Positions 26,649-35,568 of a DNA stretch of 64,000 nt are shown here, piece after piece. The translations under genes were made by a program, and so were the position numbers. The DNA is taken from the NCBI RefSeq assembly GCF_020615385.1, contig NZ_JAJAVB010000027.1:186001-250000 (forward strand), written 5' to 3'. This stretch comes from Jiella soli (GTDB taxonomy: Bacteria; Pseudomonadota; Alphaproteobacteria; Rhizobiales; Rhizobiaceae). Numbering within the stretch: the first letter of the stretch is position 1; each line of letters begins with the position of its first letter. The notes beneath the pieces were generated by a model. It did no database searches. It had not been told where the DNA came from and saw nothing but the letters and a program-made list of their open reading frames with translations.

Positions 26649-26666
26649 GCGCAGAATATTGTCTCA
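26644..26666 (-). repeat. Right terminal inverted repeat of the IS
   Basis: Reads TGAGACAATATTCTGCGC on the minus strand and overlaps the last bases of orfB. Confidence 0.88.
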
Positions 26667-26795
26667 CATCCTTGCCCCGGTACAGTATCCCGGATCTCTG
26701 ATCCGTGAAGATCGCGGTTCCATTATCGCCTGACGACGCCTAAAAAGCGTAGCAAGAGAGATGCGAACAATGCACTTAAGTCCCATTGAGAGCTT

Positions 26796-27275
26796 TCAGA
26801 TGCGGAAATCGGCTTCCTCGTAGAACCCGAACGCAGTCAGCCACCGCACGCCCATCGTCTCGCACACATCAGGGACCTTCCGATTGTGGCGTTGTTTCGC
26901 TGGAGCACGGTTCTCGTTGGTGACGACGGTCCGTCCATCGCCCGCCATCGCGTAGGCAATGAGAAAAGGGTCGCGGCCTATCTTAGCGAACTCGGCATCG
27001 TTCAGATTCGGCGCGTAGCCCTCCGAAACCACACGCCGGACAAGCAAAACGTCGGCAGATTCGTCCAGACGCATTGCGTCACGAGCGTCCTTTTCCTTCA
27101 GCCAGGTGGACACAGCATCGCGGCCCACCGTTATTTCGTCGGCAATCTCGTTCGGGATCTTAGCCACCCCCGCGCGGCCCTGAAGTATGAGCCAATCCCA
27201 GAACTGAGGGATGCGGGCGATCGGGTAATACTGCGCATTAGCTCGGATTAGAGTGTTCGCATCGAGAAGGTACAT
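26796..27275 (-). CDS. DUF4411 PIN-domain protein, probable toxin
   Basis: A 159-residue protein. MYLLDANTLIRANAQYYPI opens a PIN-like fold with the first acidic residue at 5; NEIADEI supplies another acid near 43; KIGRDPFLIAYAMAG and TVVTNENRA supply the rest, as in DUF4411. PIN proteins are metal-dependent RNases. It starts 9 nt after the ImmA/IrrE-like gene and is surely cotranscribed. DUF4411 next to such genes is a known type II toxin-antitoxin-like pair. A+T content is higher than in the flanking housekeeping DNA. Confidence 0.8.
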   Translation of the reverse strand: MYLLDANTLIRANAQYYPIARIPQFWDWLILQGRAGVAKIPNEIADEITVGRDAVSTWLKEKDARDAMRLDESADVLLVRRVVSEGYAPNLNDAEFAKIGRDPFLIAYAMAGDGRTVVTNENRAPAKQRHNRKVPDVCETMGVRWLTAFGFYEEADFRI

Positions 27276-27284
27276 CAGGTCCGA

Positions 27285-28532
27285 TCAACGCTCACGAGTG
27301 GGGCGAGGGGAGCCAAGACCAGGCACACCAGCAAGGAGATCCTCAACGGCACCGGGGCGAACGCCAAACACCCTCGCGGCCGTCGTGTGGGTAATCGTAT
27401 CGGATCGGAGGTTGCGGCCGACAACCTGAAGAAGCGCATCTCCAAGGCGGTGGCGCCGGACCACGTAGTAGTTCGGCCCACCATCGTTGTCCTTAGCCTT
27501 GTCCTTCTCGCGCTGACGATGAAGGCGCCAACGCTCCGCGAGCATCCGAACGGCTTCGCCATAAGCGGCTGTGTTGGTTTTTCCCGCACTCCAGAGGCGG
27601 TAGGCAGCCATGGCCGTGCTGACTTTCCATGTGTCGGCGAGCACCTCCGCCAGCTCGATCACGCTTTTTGCGGTATCGACGTGAGCGATGCGAGCGAGCG
27701 CATGGTCGGGCAGCAGAAACTCGCCCGCAACATCGTTACAGAACCGTTCGACGCGCGCCGTAGGGGTGTGCGGCTCGACGGTCGTTGGAGCACCGCTGAC
27801 GCCGGTACTGCCGATGAACAGGTGAACGAGCTCGTGCACGAGCGTGAAAGTCCAAGCGGTTTTGGCGTCCTGATCGTTGATGACGATGACTGGAGCGAGG
27901 TCATCGGCGAGCGCAAACCCTCGAAACACGCTCGAGGAAACCGCCGTTTTGTAGTTCCCAAGATCGCCAAGCAGGAGGACGAACACACCCAGCGCCTCGA
28001 CCCTCCGACGGACCTCAACGAAAAGCTGGTCCGGTCGAGCCGCCGCTCGCCGCAGCTCGTCTTCATCGAGTACGCCTAGTGCATCGCGGATCTTCGAGGC
28101 GGCCTGTTTGACCGACGTTGTGATGGGAAGAGAACCGACAAATGTGCGCGGCGCCACGTCTTCGTCGTCGCTCATCAAGTCCCGCAGAATCGCGTGGCGA
28201 GCGCGAATATCTCGAACGAGCGCATCCAGCCTAGCTGCTTCGTCGGGCGCTACAAATGCCACCATCGTGCGGAAATCTTCGCCGCGGTCGGCGGGCCGCG
28301 GCGGCTCGCTCATATAAAGGGATAGGAGCGGACGATGGTAAGCCGCAGCCATCTTGATAAGTTGCGCCGGCGTTAGGCTACGGTCGCCGCGCTCGATCGC
28401 GTCGAGCTTTTCGGCAGCGCTCTCCTTCTGACCTGTAGACAAACCGATTCTCTGCGCGGCGTCCTCAATGGACAACCCCGCCGTCTTGCGTGCCCATTCA
28501 AGGACCGCTGGATTGATGCCGTCTACCTGCAT
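27285..28532 (-). CDS. Xre-type HTH and ImmA/IrrE metalloprotease domain protein, probable antitoxin or regulator
   Basis: A 415-residue protein. An Xre helix-turn-helix lies at residues 10-70, with AGLSIEDAAQRIGLS and LTPAQLIKMAAAYHRPL. The ImmA/IrrE zinc-peptidase core has VHELVHLF, with HELVH at 233-237, and the downstream FCNDVAGEFLLP that gives the third ligand. The C-terminal 90 residues are basic. The pair with DUF4411 suggests an antitoxin that represses the operon, with a protease site that could make release conditional. Start ATG 28532 is chosen; the longer frame to 28658 adds unrelated sequence. Confidence 0.85.
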   Translation of the reverse strand: MQVDGINPAVLEWARKTAGLSIEDAAQRIGLSTGQKESAAEKLDAIERGDRSLTPAQLIKMAAAYHRPLLSLYMSEPPRPADRGEDFRTMVAFVAPDEAARLDALVRDIRARHAILRDLMSDDEDVAPRTFVGSLPITTSVKQAASKIRDALGVLDEDELRRAAARPDQLFVEVRRRVEALGVFVLLLGDLGNYKTAVSSSVFRGFALADDLAPVIVINDQDAKTAWTFTLVHELVHLFIGSTGVSGAPTTVEPHTPTARVERFCNDVAGEFLLPDHALARIAHVDTAKSVIELAEVLADTWKVSTAMAAYRLWSAGKTNTAAYGEAVRMLAERWRLHRQREKDKAKDNDGGPNYYVVRRHRLGDALLQVVGRNLRSDTITHTTAARVFGVRPGAVEDLLAGVPGLGSPRPTRER

Positions 28533-28788
28533 TTGAATGCCTGACCGCCGAACTCTTACCGGCACCGCACATATAGCCCGGTTTCGGGGCACTTTCGAGT
28601 AAGGGATTGATCTCCGATCCGTAGCCTTCAGCCGTAGCGGCACTGGCAATGCAAACATCGGTCTTCCAATGCCCGTCTCACCCTATGCAGCATGGAACGA
28701 CTAGAAAGGGTCAACTATCGAAGTGGAGATTCACGCGGAAGCGCGCCGTTAGCGGCCGTTCTGCTTCCGCCCAAGCAGCTCGCCGCGA

Positions 28789-29931
28789 GTGTCGGCCACA
28801 GACCGCAGGGTCGCACTGCCCCTCCCTCCGTTCCGCCCTAGCTTCCGCGCACCCGCAGCATCCTTGCAGTCAGCGCCCTTGTCCCTCCCCCGCCTCACCT
28901 CCTCCCGCCACCCCGTCTCCGACCACTGCGACGGCCGGCGCTTCTTCAACCCGTCCGGCCTCCCGCCCGCCGGCCTCAAGGCCATCTGGGACTGGCGGCG
29001 CAATGCCGATCCCGCGGCTTGGCCGGAGCGGTTCGAGAGCCCGTACCCGCTGGACACGCCGCCCGAGCGGGTCACCGGGGAGCGGTTGCGGCTGACGCAT
29101 ATCGGGCATGCCGGCAATCTCCTGCAGACGGCGGGGGTGAACGTCCTCGTCGACCCGCACTTTTCCGAGCGCTGCAGCCCGTCGCAGCGGTTCGGGCCGA
29201 TGCGGCATGCCGCGCCCGGAATCGCCTTCGAGGCGCTGCCGCCGATCGACGTCGTCTTGGTCAGCCATTCGCATTACGACCACATGGACCGGGCGACGCT
29301 GAAGCAGCTTCACGATGCGCATGCGCCGCGCTTCGTCGTGCCGCTAGGGGTCGACCGGATCGTGAGGGGCTGGCGGCGCAAGGCTCGCGTCGAGGCCCAT
29401 GACTGGCACGATCAGGTGGCGCTCGGCGACGGCCTGTCGGTGACGCTCTGGCCGGCGCATCACTGGAGCGCGCGCGGCGTGCTTGATCGGAGGAAGACGC
29501 TCTGGGCCTCCTTCGCCCTTCAGACGCCGGCCGGCTTCGTCTTTCATGCCGGCGACACCGGCTTCAACGCCGGGCGCGACTATGCGGCGGCGCGGGAAGC
29601 GTTCGGGCCGGCGGCGCTCGCGATCCTGCCGATCGGCGCCTACGAGCCGCGCGCGATCATGAAGCCGCAGCACCAGGAGCCGGACGAGGCGGTGCGCGGC
29701 GCGCGGCTCCTGGAGGCCGCGCTCTCCGTCGGCGTCCATTGGGGCTACTGGCAGCTGACCGACGAGGCGATCGACGATCCGCTGCGGCGGCTGGACGCGG
29801 CGCTCTCGCGGTGGTCGCATCCGCCGGAGCGGTTCCGCGCGGCGCGGCCGGGGATGGTGGTGGACCTGCCGGCGGCGATCGATGCGCCGGCGACGGAGCG
29901 GCTGGCACGGGAGGCGGCAGAGGCCCGATAG
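28789..29931 (+). CDS. MBL-fold metallohydrolase, NAPE-PLD/UlaG-like
   Basis: Up to 380 residues. The N-terminal FFNPSGLPPAGLKAIWDWRR and LRLTHIGHAGNLLQTAGVNV match the NAPE-PLD-like branch. HSHYDHMD at 160-167 is the metal site; further ligands are in WPAHHWSARG, HAGDTGF and PIGAYEP. Members hydrolyse phosphodiesters or lactones, and the substrate cannot be named. The start GTG 28789 is uncertain, since the first 45 residues are low complexity. It converges with the ClC gene, leaving 9 nt between stops. Confidence 0.85.
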   Translation: MSATDRRVALPLPPFRPSFRAPAASLQSAPLSLPRLTSSRHPVSDHCDGRRFFNPSGLPPAGLKAIWDWRRNADPAAWPERFESPYPLDTPPERVTGERLRLTHIGHAGNLLQTAGVNVLVDPHFSERCSPSQRFGPMRHAAPGIAFEALPPIDVVLVSHSHYDHMDRATLKQLHDAHAPRFVVPLGVDRIVRGWRRKARVEAHDWHDQVALGDGLSVTLWPAHHWSARGVLDRRKTLWASFALQTPAGFVFHAGDTGFNAGRDYAAAREAFGPAALAILPIGAYEPRAIMKPQHQEPDEAVRGARLLEAALSVGVHWGYWQLTDEAIDDPLRRLDAALSRWSHPPERFRAARPGMVVDLPAAIDAPATERLAREAAEAR

Positions 29932-29940
29932 ACCCGCGCC

Positions 29941-31743
29941 TCAGCTTCCCTGCCGCTCGCCGAACAGGTCGCGCTGGTTCTTCTCGATCTCTTCCGCATA
30001 TCTCTTGCGCACATAGGTCTCCGACAGGAGCCCGAGCACCTTGCTGTCCGCCGAGACGACGGCGAGCTCGTCGGCCGTCGCCGCGTCGAACACCGCCATC
30101 ACCTTGACGATGTCCATCTCCGGCCGAAGCGCCGTGTCGGAGAGGACCGCGAGATCGGAGATCGGCGCCGCCGTGTCGACGCTGTCGGCATAGGCGGTGG
30201 GGGTGACGACGATGCCCTGGTAGCGGTCGAAATCGTCGACGAGGACGACGCGGGAGGTCGAGCCCAGCGGAAAGCGGCGGCGGAACTCGGCGACGGTGAG
30301 CTTAGCGGGCGTCGCCCGCGTCTCGCGGCGCATCATGCGGCCAGCGGTCAGCGTGCGCACCCAGCCGACATCGCGCGCCGAGCGGATCGTCTCGCCTCTC
30401 AGATGCAGCCGCCAGGTCGAGAAGGAATAGCCGAAGAAGACCCGCACCAGCGTGCTCGCGACCAGCGAGCCGACGATGACGACGCCGGTGAGCGCGAGGT
30501 TCTGGGTGGATTCCAGGACCAGCATCGCCATGGTCAGCGGCCCGCCGATGACCGCCACCGCAAGGCCGGCCATGCCGACGAGCGCGGCGTGCGGCGTCGA
30601 GACGACGACCTGGCCGAAGACGAGGAACAGCGTGTCGGCATAGAGCTGGCCGAACAGCGACCCGACGAAGAGCGAGGCGAAAAACAGCCCGCCACGGAAG
30701 CCGAAGCCGAGCGAGACGATCGAGGCCGCGCATTTGGCGAGGATGACGGTGATCACAAGCTTCGTCGGCGCGCCGCCGGAAATGTCGAGATAGAGCGCCG
30801 CATGGCCGGACGAGAGCACCTGCGGCGTCACGAAGGCGAGCGGCATCAGGAGGGCGCCGCCGATGGCGGGCTTCGCCCAGGCCGGCAGTCTCGCCCGCTT
30901 GGTCAGGGTTTCGACGATCGAGATCGTGCGCATCAGGACGATGCCGAGCCCGGCGCAGAGCGCGGCGAGCCCGACATAGAGGAGGTAGTGCGAGACGTCG
31001 ATCGGGCCGGAGCCGCCGGAGGCGATCAGATAGGGGTGGTGGCCGAGGCCGCGGGCGGTGAGGACCGCGGCGACGCAGGCCGCCGCGACCGGCGCGATTG
31101 CCGAGGGCGTATAGGCGCCCATGACGATCTCGAAGGCGTAGAAGGCGCCGGCCAGCGGCGCGCCGAAGGCGGCAGCAATCCCCGCTCCCGCCCCGGCCCC
31201 GACCAGGGTGCGCAGGTCCGGCCGTCGCACCGTCATCGTGCGGCCAACGAAGGAGGCGACGCCTGAACCCATCTGCGCATAGGCCGCCTCGAGCCCGACC
31301 GAGGCGCCGAAGCCGTTGGAGATCAGCGTCTGGCCGGAGATGATCAGGCTGTCCTTCATCGACATCTGGCCGCCGTGCAGCGCGTTCGCCTCGACGGAGT
31401 CGACGAGGGCGCGCCGACGCGCCCTGACGACATAGGTGAACAGCGCGAGGGCGATGCCGCCGGCCGGCAGCACCAGGAGCTGGACCGGCTTAAGCGACAG
31501 CTGCGTCGACAGGCGCTCCGACATGGACAGTCCGTAGAGCAGCGCCTGGATGCCGTGCGCGGCGTCCTGCAGCCCGACCGTCATGGCGCCGGCAATAATG
31601 CCGATCAGCGTCGCCAGCGCGATGAACCAGAGCTCGCTCGACCTCAGCTTCTGGCGCAGCAGCTCCATGAACCGATCGACGAGACCGGTCGCGTCGTCGG
31701 ATTGTGCGCCGGCTGCGGCGTCGGCGGATTTGACGGATGACAT
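29941..31743 (-). CDS. ClC-type chloride channel/antiporter with C-terminal CBS domains
   Basis: About 600 residues. A run of hydrophobic helices fills residues 30-450. The ion-binding segments SNGFGASVGLEAAYAQMGSG, holding the position of the gating Glu, GAGAGIAAAFGAPLAGAFYA, and GFGFRGGLFFASLFVG fit the family. From about residue 490 there are two CBS motifs, which often bind nucleotides. It sits in the inner membrane and exchanges chloride or another anion, perhaps against protons. Start ATG 31743 is preferred to 31812. Divergent from the LuxR-type regulator. Confidence 0.92.
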   Translation of the reverse strand: MSSVKSADAAAGAQSDDATGLVDRFMELLRQKLRSSELWFIALATLIGIIAGAMTVGLQDAAHGIQALLYGLSMSERLSTQLSLKPVQLLVLPAGGIALALFTYVVRARRRALVDSVEANALHGGQMSMKDSLIISGQTLISNGFGASVGLEAAYAQMGSGVASFVGRTMTVRRPDLRTLVGAGAGAGIAAAFGAPLAGAFYAFEIVMGAYTPSAIAPVAAACVAAVLTARGLGHHPYLIASGGSGPIDVSHYLLYVGLAALCAGLGIVLMRTISIVETLTKRARLPAWAKPAIGGALLMPLAFVTPQVLSSGHAALYLDISGGAPTKLVITVILAKCAASIVSLGFGFRGGLFFASLFVGSLFGQLYADTLFLVFGQVVVSTPHAALVGMAGLAVAVIGGPLTMAMLVLESTQNLALTGVVIVGSLVASTLVRVFFGYSFSTWRLHLRGETIRSARDVGWVRTLTAGRMMRRETRATPAKLTVAEFRRRFPLGSTSRVVLVDDFDRYQGIVVTPTAYADSVDTAAPISDLAVLSDTALRPEMDIVKVMAVFDAATADELAVVSADSKVLGLLSETYVRKRYAEEIEKNQRDLFGERQGS

Positions 31744-31913
31744 GATGGTGTCGGCTCGCTTGGCACGGACGTTCGGCGCGCGCGGGTTCTCTGCCACAGA
31801 GATGCAGCCCATGCCACCCGAAAGGCCCCGCCGCCACGCCGTTCCCGCGGGGGGACGCGGCCGTCAGCCGCCACCGGCCCGGGCGGTGCGCCAAGCGGAT
31901 TGCCGTCCTCGCA

Positions 31914-31950
31914 AGTTGACGCGCCGGTCAACTCCTTGCGAAACTTGCGT
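31914..31950. promoter_or_regulatory. Palindrome and direct repeat upstream of the LuxR-type gene
   Basis: AGTTGAC at 31914-31920 and GTCAACT at 31927-31933 are perfect 7-bp inverted arms around GCGCCG. CTTGCG is repeated at 31936-31941 and 31945-31950 with AAA between. The pair lies 36-70 nt before the regulator start and may be its operator. Confidence 0.45.
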
Positions 31951-31985
31951 TTCCCGGCAACAGGCCCGCGGACGAGGACCTCGTG

Positions 31986-33092
31986 ATGACCGCTCCACAG
32001 TCACGGCTGGCGAATGCTCTGAAGCGCCTCTACGGCAGCCTCGACACCAGTCGGGACTGGCAGCAGGCGCTGGGCGCCTGCGCGGCCGCGGTGGGCGCCG
32101 AGCGGTTCAATCTCCTGACGCTTGGTCATGACGGCGTATTCCGGCAGGAGACCTTTCCGTTCGATCCGGACGGCGTGCTCGACTATGCGGCCAATTATGC
32201 CCACAAGGATCTTCGCGTCTCGCGCGCGATCACCCGGCCGAGCGGCTTCCTGACGACACCCGACCTGATGACCGCGGACGAAATCGCCGCCTGTCCCGTC
32301 CATCAGGAGTTCTACAGGCGCTATCCGGAATGCTGGGTGACGTCGATGGTCGTGCATCGCTGCGCGGAGGGCCTCGTCGTTCCGGTCGCGCATCGCGGCG
32401 CGCGCCATGGCGAGTTGTCGGAGAGGGAGCGCCGGGTCCTGATCGCGCTCGCCGGCCACGTCGTCCGCGTCGCGCATATGCGCCAGCGGCTTCCCGAGGG
32501 CATGATCGCCCGGGACGGCGTCCTCGCCGCCTTCGACAGCCTCGACGAAGCCCTCGCGCTGTTCGACCATGACGGGCTCGTCGTGCATGCGAATGCCAGG
32601 CTGGAAGCCCTGATCGCACGGGGCGACGCGCTCAGCCTGCAGGGCAGGACGCTGCAGGCCGTCGATCCGCGGACGACCAGCCGGCTGATCCGGGCCATGG
32701 CACAGACCATCCGCTTTCTGTCGGGCGATGGCTTCGTCATGCCGGAACCGCTCGCAATCCCCCGGCCGGGCCGGCGCAGCCCGCTCCTCATCCGCTTCTT
32801 CGCAGCCCCTAACCCTTCCGGGCGCAGCGGGATCGGCGTTCTCAAGATCGTCGATCCGGACGAGGCGCGTGGCCCCTCCCCCACCGCCATCCGTGCCGCA
32901 TTGGGTCTGACGCCGGCCGAGAGCGCTCTGGCGCTGGCGATCTATCGCGGGCTGACGATCAAGGAATTCGCCGACACGTCCGGGCTCAGCGAGCAGACGA
33001 TCCGCACCCGAGTCAAACAGGTGAGCGAAAAGCTCGGGGTACGCCGTCAGGTCGAGATCGCCACCCGGATCGCCGCCCTCGCCAGGCTTTGA
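31986..33092 (+). CDS. LuxR-type helix-turn-helix transcriptional regulator with PAS-like sensor
   Basis: About 368 residues. The N-terminal 180 residues look like a GAF/autoinducer-like domain; LDEALALFDHDGLVVHANAR near 180 resembles a PAS start. The C-terminal LuxR-family HTH is LGLTPAESALALAIYRGLTI, then FADTSGLSEQTIRTRVKQVS, then LGVRRQVEIATRI. No LuxI-like synthase is nearby, and the N-terminal domain is not a clear acyl-homoserine-lactone domain, so the signal is unknown. The gene faces away from the ClC gene across an intergenic palindrome. Confidence 0.85.
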   Translation: MTAPQSRLANALKRLYGSLDTSRDWQQALGACAAAVGAERFNLLTLGHDGVFRQETFPFDPDGVLDYAANYAHKDLRVSRAITRPSGFLTTPDLMTADEIAACPVHQEFYRRYPECWVTSMVVHRCAEGLVVPVAHRGARHGELSERERRVLIALAGHVVRVAHMRQRLPEGMIARDGVLAAFDSLDEALALFDHDGLVVHANARLEALIARGDALSLQGRTLQAVDPRTTSRLIRAMAQTIRFLSGDGFVMPEPLAIPRPGRRSPLLIRFFAAPNPSGRSGIGVLKIVDPDEARGPSPTAIRAALGLTPAESALALAIYRGLTIKEFADTSGLSEQTIRTRVKQVSEKLGVRRQVEIATRIAALARL

Positions 33093-33505
33093 CGCAGCAC
33101 TCGGCCATCGGTGCCGAGGCCCTGTCTGTAAGCCGCCACCAGATGCCGCCGCGCAATTCGCTCTGGCGTTTCCACTCGGTGTGACACGCAGGGAGCAAAG
33201 CGAATGCCCCCATTTGGGGGCTGGCCGCTAGCCTCAGTGAGTGCTTACAGAATGCGCTATGCCCGCATTGCGGGCAAGCCGGGAACTCTTTCGCTCGTCA
33301 CAACGCCCCAATGGCGAGCTGAAAGGTGGGAGCAGCGCGGCCTTCGGGCCGCGCTGTCTCTTCCGTTCGGGCTCGGCGCTCCAGCGCCGCCCCCACGCCC
33401 GCGTCACGTCGGCCGGAATGCACGCTTAACCGTTTGTTCACTATAACTTGGCAACTTCCGCAAAGGCCATCCGGCCCATACGGATCTCAATGCCAGGTGA
33501 GGCGC
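33093..33505. other. Intergenic region between the LuxR-type gene and wzz
   Basis: No protein gene is recognisable. It contains a 7-bp hairpin at 33260-33276 and a terminator-like hairpin at 33334-33355, and likely the wzz promoter. A small RNA ending at 33355 is possible but not shown. Confidence 0.5.
33334..33360 (+). terminator. Stable 9-bp hairpin with TTCG loop
   Basis: AGCGCGGCC at 33334-33342 pairs with GGCCGCGCT at 33347-33355 around TTCG, followed by GTCTCTT. It is 240 nt past the LuxR-type stop and so may end a non-coding transcript. Confidence 0.5.
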
Positions 33506-35473
33506 ATGTTCTCGAATCCGAGCGCGGGCCATAGCGGCGGCTTTCCGTCCGCGGCTTCGACGCCGCCGTCGATGGTCGATCCCCTGTATCTCGCCGGCGC
33601 GATCTGGGCCCGGCGGCGAACGGTCCTGCTCTGCACGTTGCTGGGTCTCGTCATCGCCGTCGTCCTCGCGCTCTCGACGGCGAAGAAATACACCGCGGGA
33701 ACGCAGGTCCTGATCGATCCGCGCGACATCAAGATCGTGCAGAACGAGGTCACGCCGAACGGTCTTCCGAGCGACGCGACGCTGGCGCTCATCGAGAGCC
33801 AGATGTCGGTTGTCACCTCCGACAGCGTCCTCGGCCGCGTGATGAGCGAAGCCAAGCTCGGCGAGGATCCCGAGTTCAACGGCGAGATGAAGGGCCCGCT
33901 CGCGCCGCTGCTCAAGCCGTTCGAAAATCTCTTCTCCAGCGATCCGGTCAAGGCGAGTGAGGAGCGCAAGCTCAAGACGCTGCGGAACCTGCGCGAGGCG
34001 ATGACCGTCACGCGCGACGCCAAGAGCTTCGTGATCAACATCATCGTCACGACGCGCGATGCGGACAAGTCGGCCGAGCTCGCCAATCTCATCGCCGGCT
34101 CCTTCATCAGCGAACTCGCCAATGTCCAGGGCCAGACCGCCCGGCGGGCGAGCGACGCGCTTTCCGGCCGGCTGACCGAGCTGCGTCAGAGCGTGGTCAA
34201 AGCCGAGCGCGCCGTCGAGGACTACAAGAGCAAGAACCGGCTGGTCGGGGTCGGCGGACGGCTCGTCGACGACGACTACATCACGCGCATCAACGACCAG
34301 CTCGCCCGCTCCAAGGGCGACATGACGACGCTGAAGGTCAAGGCCGACCAGATGCGCAAGGCGAGCGTCGACGACGTGGTGAAGGGCTCGCTGCCCGAAG
34401 AACTGACGTCCGAAGCGCTGACAAGGCTGCGCAACACCTATTCCGACCTCGCCCAGCAGGCGGCCTCCGTGCAGTCGTCGCTCGGCCCCAAGCACCCGAA
34501 GCGGATCGCGATCGAACAGTCGCTCGCCTCGGTGCGCTCGGCCATCAGCCAGGAGCTCAACCGCATCGTCGGTGCAGCCCAGACCGAACTCGCCCGCGCC
34601 GAAGAGACCAATCGCCAGCTCACCCAGCAGCTGAACGATTTGAAGACCAAGCAGATCGCGACCAGCGAGTCCTTCGTGAAGCTGCGCGAGCTGGAGCGCG
34701 AAGTAGACGCCTCGCGCGCCGTCTACGAGGCCTTCCTTCTCAGGGCGCGGGAGACCGGCGAGCAGGAAAGCATCAACACCGCCAATGTCCGTGTGATTTC
34801 GCAGGCGACGCCGCCGCTCGATCCCTCCAGCCTCTCGCGCCGCGTGGTCGTCCTCGCCGGGGCCTTTCTCGGCTTCTTGGCCGGTGTGGCGGTGGCCGCC
34901 GTCTCCGGAATCGTGGAACTCGTGCGTGCCGGAACAGGTCCCGTCATGCCGGTCTCGGCGGGGACCTACCGCACGGGACGGCCTGGAAGCGACTACGCCC
35001 CGGCGCCGCACCTGACGGAGATCCGTCCTACGATCCACGCCCGCGCGTCGGATCTCAGGCGGCCGGCCGATGACGAATGGGACGACGAAGAGGTTCTCGA
35101 CTACGAGCGCCCGGCCCCGGATCGCTTCCACGAAGAGGAGAGGGAGCCGGCGATCCGGTTCGCACAGTCCGAGCAACCCTCCGAATTCGAAGGAGAAGCC
35201 GACGCGTCGAGGGTACCGGCGGACGACAACACGGACGCGCACGAGACAGGCGCCGACGCCGAAGTGCAAACGGATCAGAGACGGATGAGGCTATCGCGCG
35301 GCGAGCTGCGCGACCGCCTTCGGGCGATCGCCGAAAGGGCGTCGGATCGATCCGCCTCTGAGGCCGGCACCGCTCCGGACGACACGGAAGTCTCGCAGCT
35401 TCAGAATGATCTCCTCGCCGTCAAGGAGCAGATCGCGAGCATCCGCAGCCGCCGGCAGACCCTCGCCGGCTGA
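33506..35473 (+). CDS. Wzz/GumC-type polysaccharide chain length determinant
   Basis: About 655 residues. TVLLCTLLGLVIAVVLAL near residue 38 is the first membrane helix; the periplasmic Wzz part begins YTAGTQVLIDPRDIKIVQNE; a long coiled coil follows; the GNVR region is VDASRAVYEAFLLRARE; the second membrane helix is VVVLAGAFLGFLAGVAVAAV near 446-466. The last 185 residues are acidic and cytosolic, with no Walker motif, and end in a short coiled coil. So it is the adaptor without the tyrosine kinase. Start ATG 33506 follows AGGTGAGG. No kinase or polymerase is beside it. Confidence 0.87.
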   Translation: MFSNPSAGHSGGFPSAASTPPSMVDPLYLAGAIWARRRTVLLCTLLGLVIAVVLALSTAKKYTAGTQVLIDPRDIKIVQNEVTPNGLPSDATLALIESQMSVVTSDSVLGRVMSEAKLGEDPEFNGEMKGPLAPLLKPFENLFSSDPVKASEERKLKTLRNLREAMTVTRDAKSFVINIIVTTRDADKSAELANLIAGSFISELANVQGQTARRASDALSGRLTELRQSVVKAERAVEDYKSKNRLVGVGGRLVDDDYITRINDQLARSKGDMTTLKVKADQMRKASVDDVVKGSLPEELTSEALTRLRNTYSDLAQQAASVQSSLGPKHPKRIAIEQSLASVRSAISQELNRIVGAAQTELARAEETNRQLTQQLNDLKTKQIATSESFVKLRELEREVDASRAVYEAFLLRARETGEQESINTANVRVISQATPPLDPSSLSRRVVVLAGAFLGFLAGVAVAAVSGIVELVRAGTGPVMPVSAGTYRTGRPGSDYAPAPHLTEIRPTIHARASDLRRPADDEWDDEEVLDYERPAPDRFHEEEREPAIRFAQSEQPSEFEGEADASRVPADDNTDAHETGADAEVQTDQRRMRLSRGELRDRLRAIAERASDRSASEAGTAPDDTEVSQLQNDLLAVKEQIASIRSRRQTLAG

Positions 35474-35568
35474 CCGCCTGTCCCGTAGGTGCGTCCCGTT
35501 CGCAGGTGCGGCATTGCAGGCTCCACAGGTTTACCGCCTCTGCAACGAGCTGCCGCCCGATCTGTCTC

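Larger units (their letters stand above)
25328..26666 (+). mobile_element. IS3-family insertion sequence, complete, two-ORF type
   Basis: A 1339-bp element bounded by 23-bp inverted repeats that match at 19 of 23 places and end in TG...CA. It holds orfA and orfB on the plus strand, both intact, with the DDE triad present. The stop of orfB lies inside the right repeat. No direct repeat is visible at the borders: the left flank reads TTCTC and the right flank CATCC. The transposase appears able to work, so the element may be active. I cannot name the IS subgroup with certainty. Confidence 0.93.

Noticed and set aside
33240-33360. SRP RNA or 6S RNA candidate
   Set aside because: The conserved SRP domain IV sequence around GGAAGG with AGCAG is not found, nor the long open bubble of 6S RNA.
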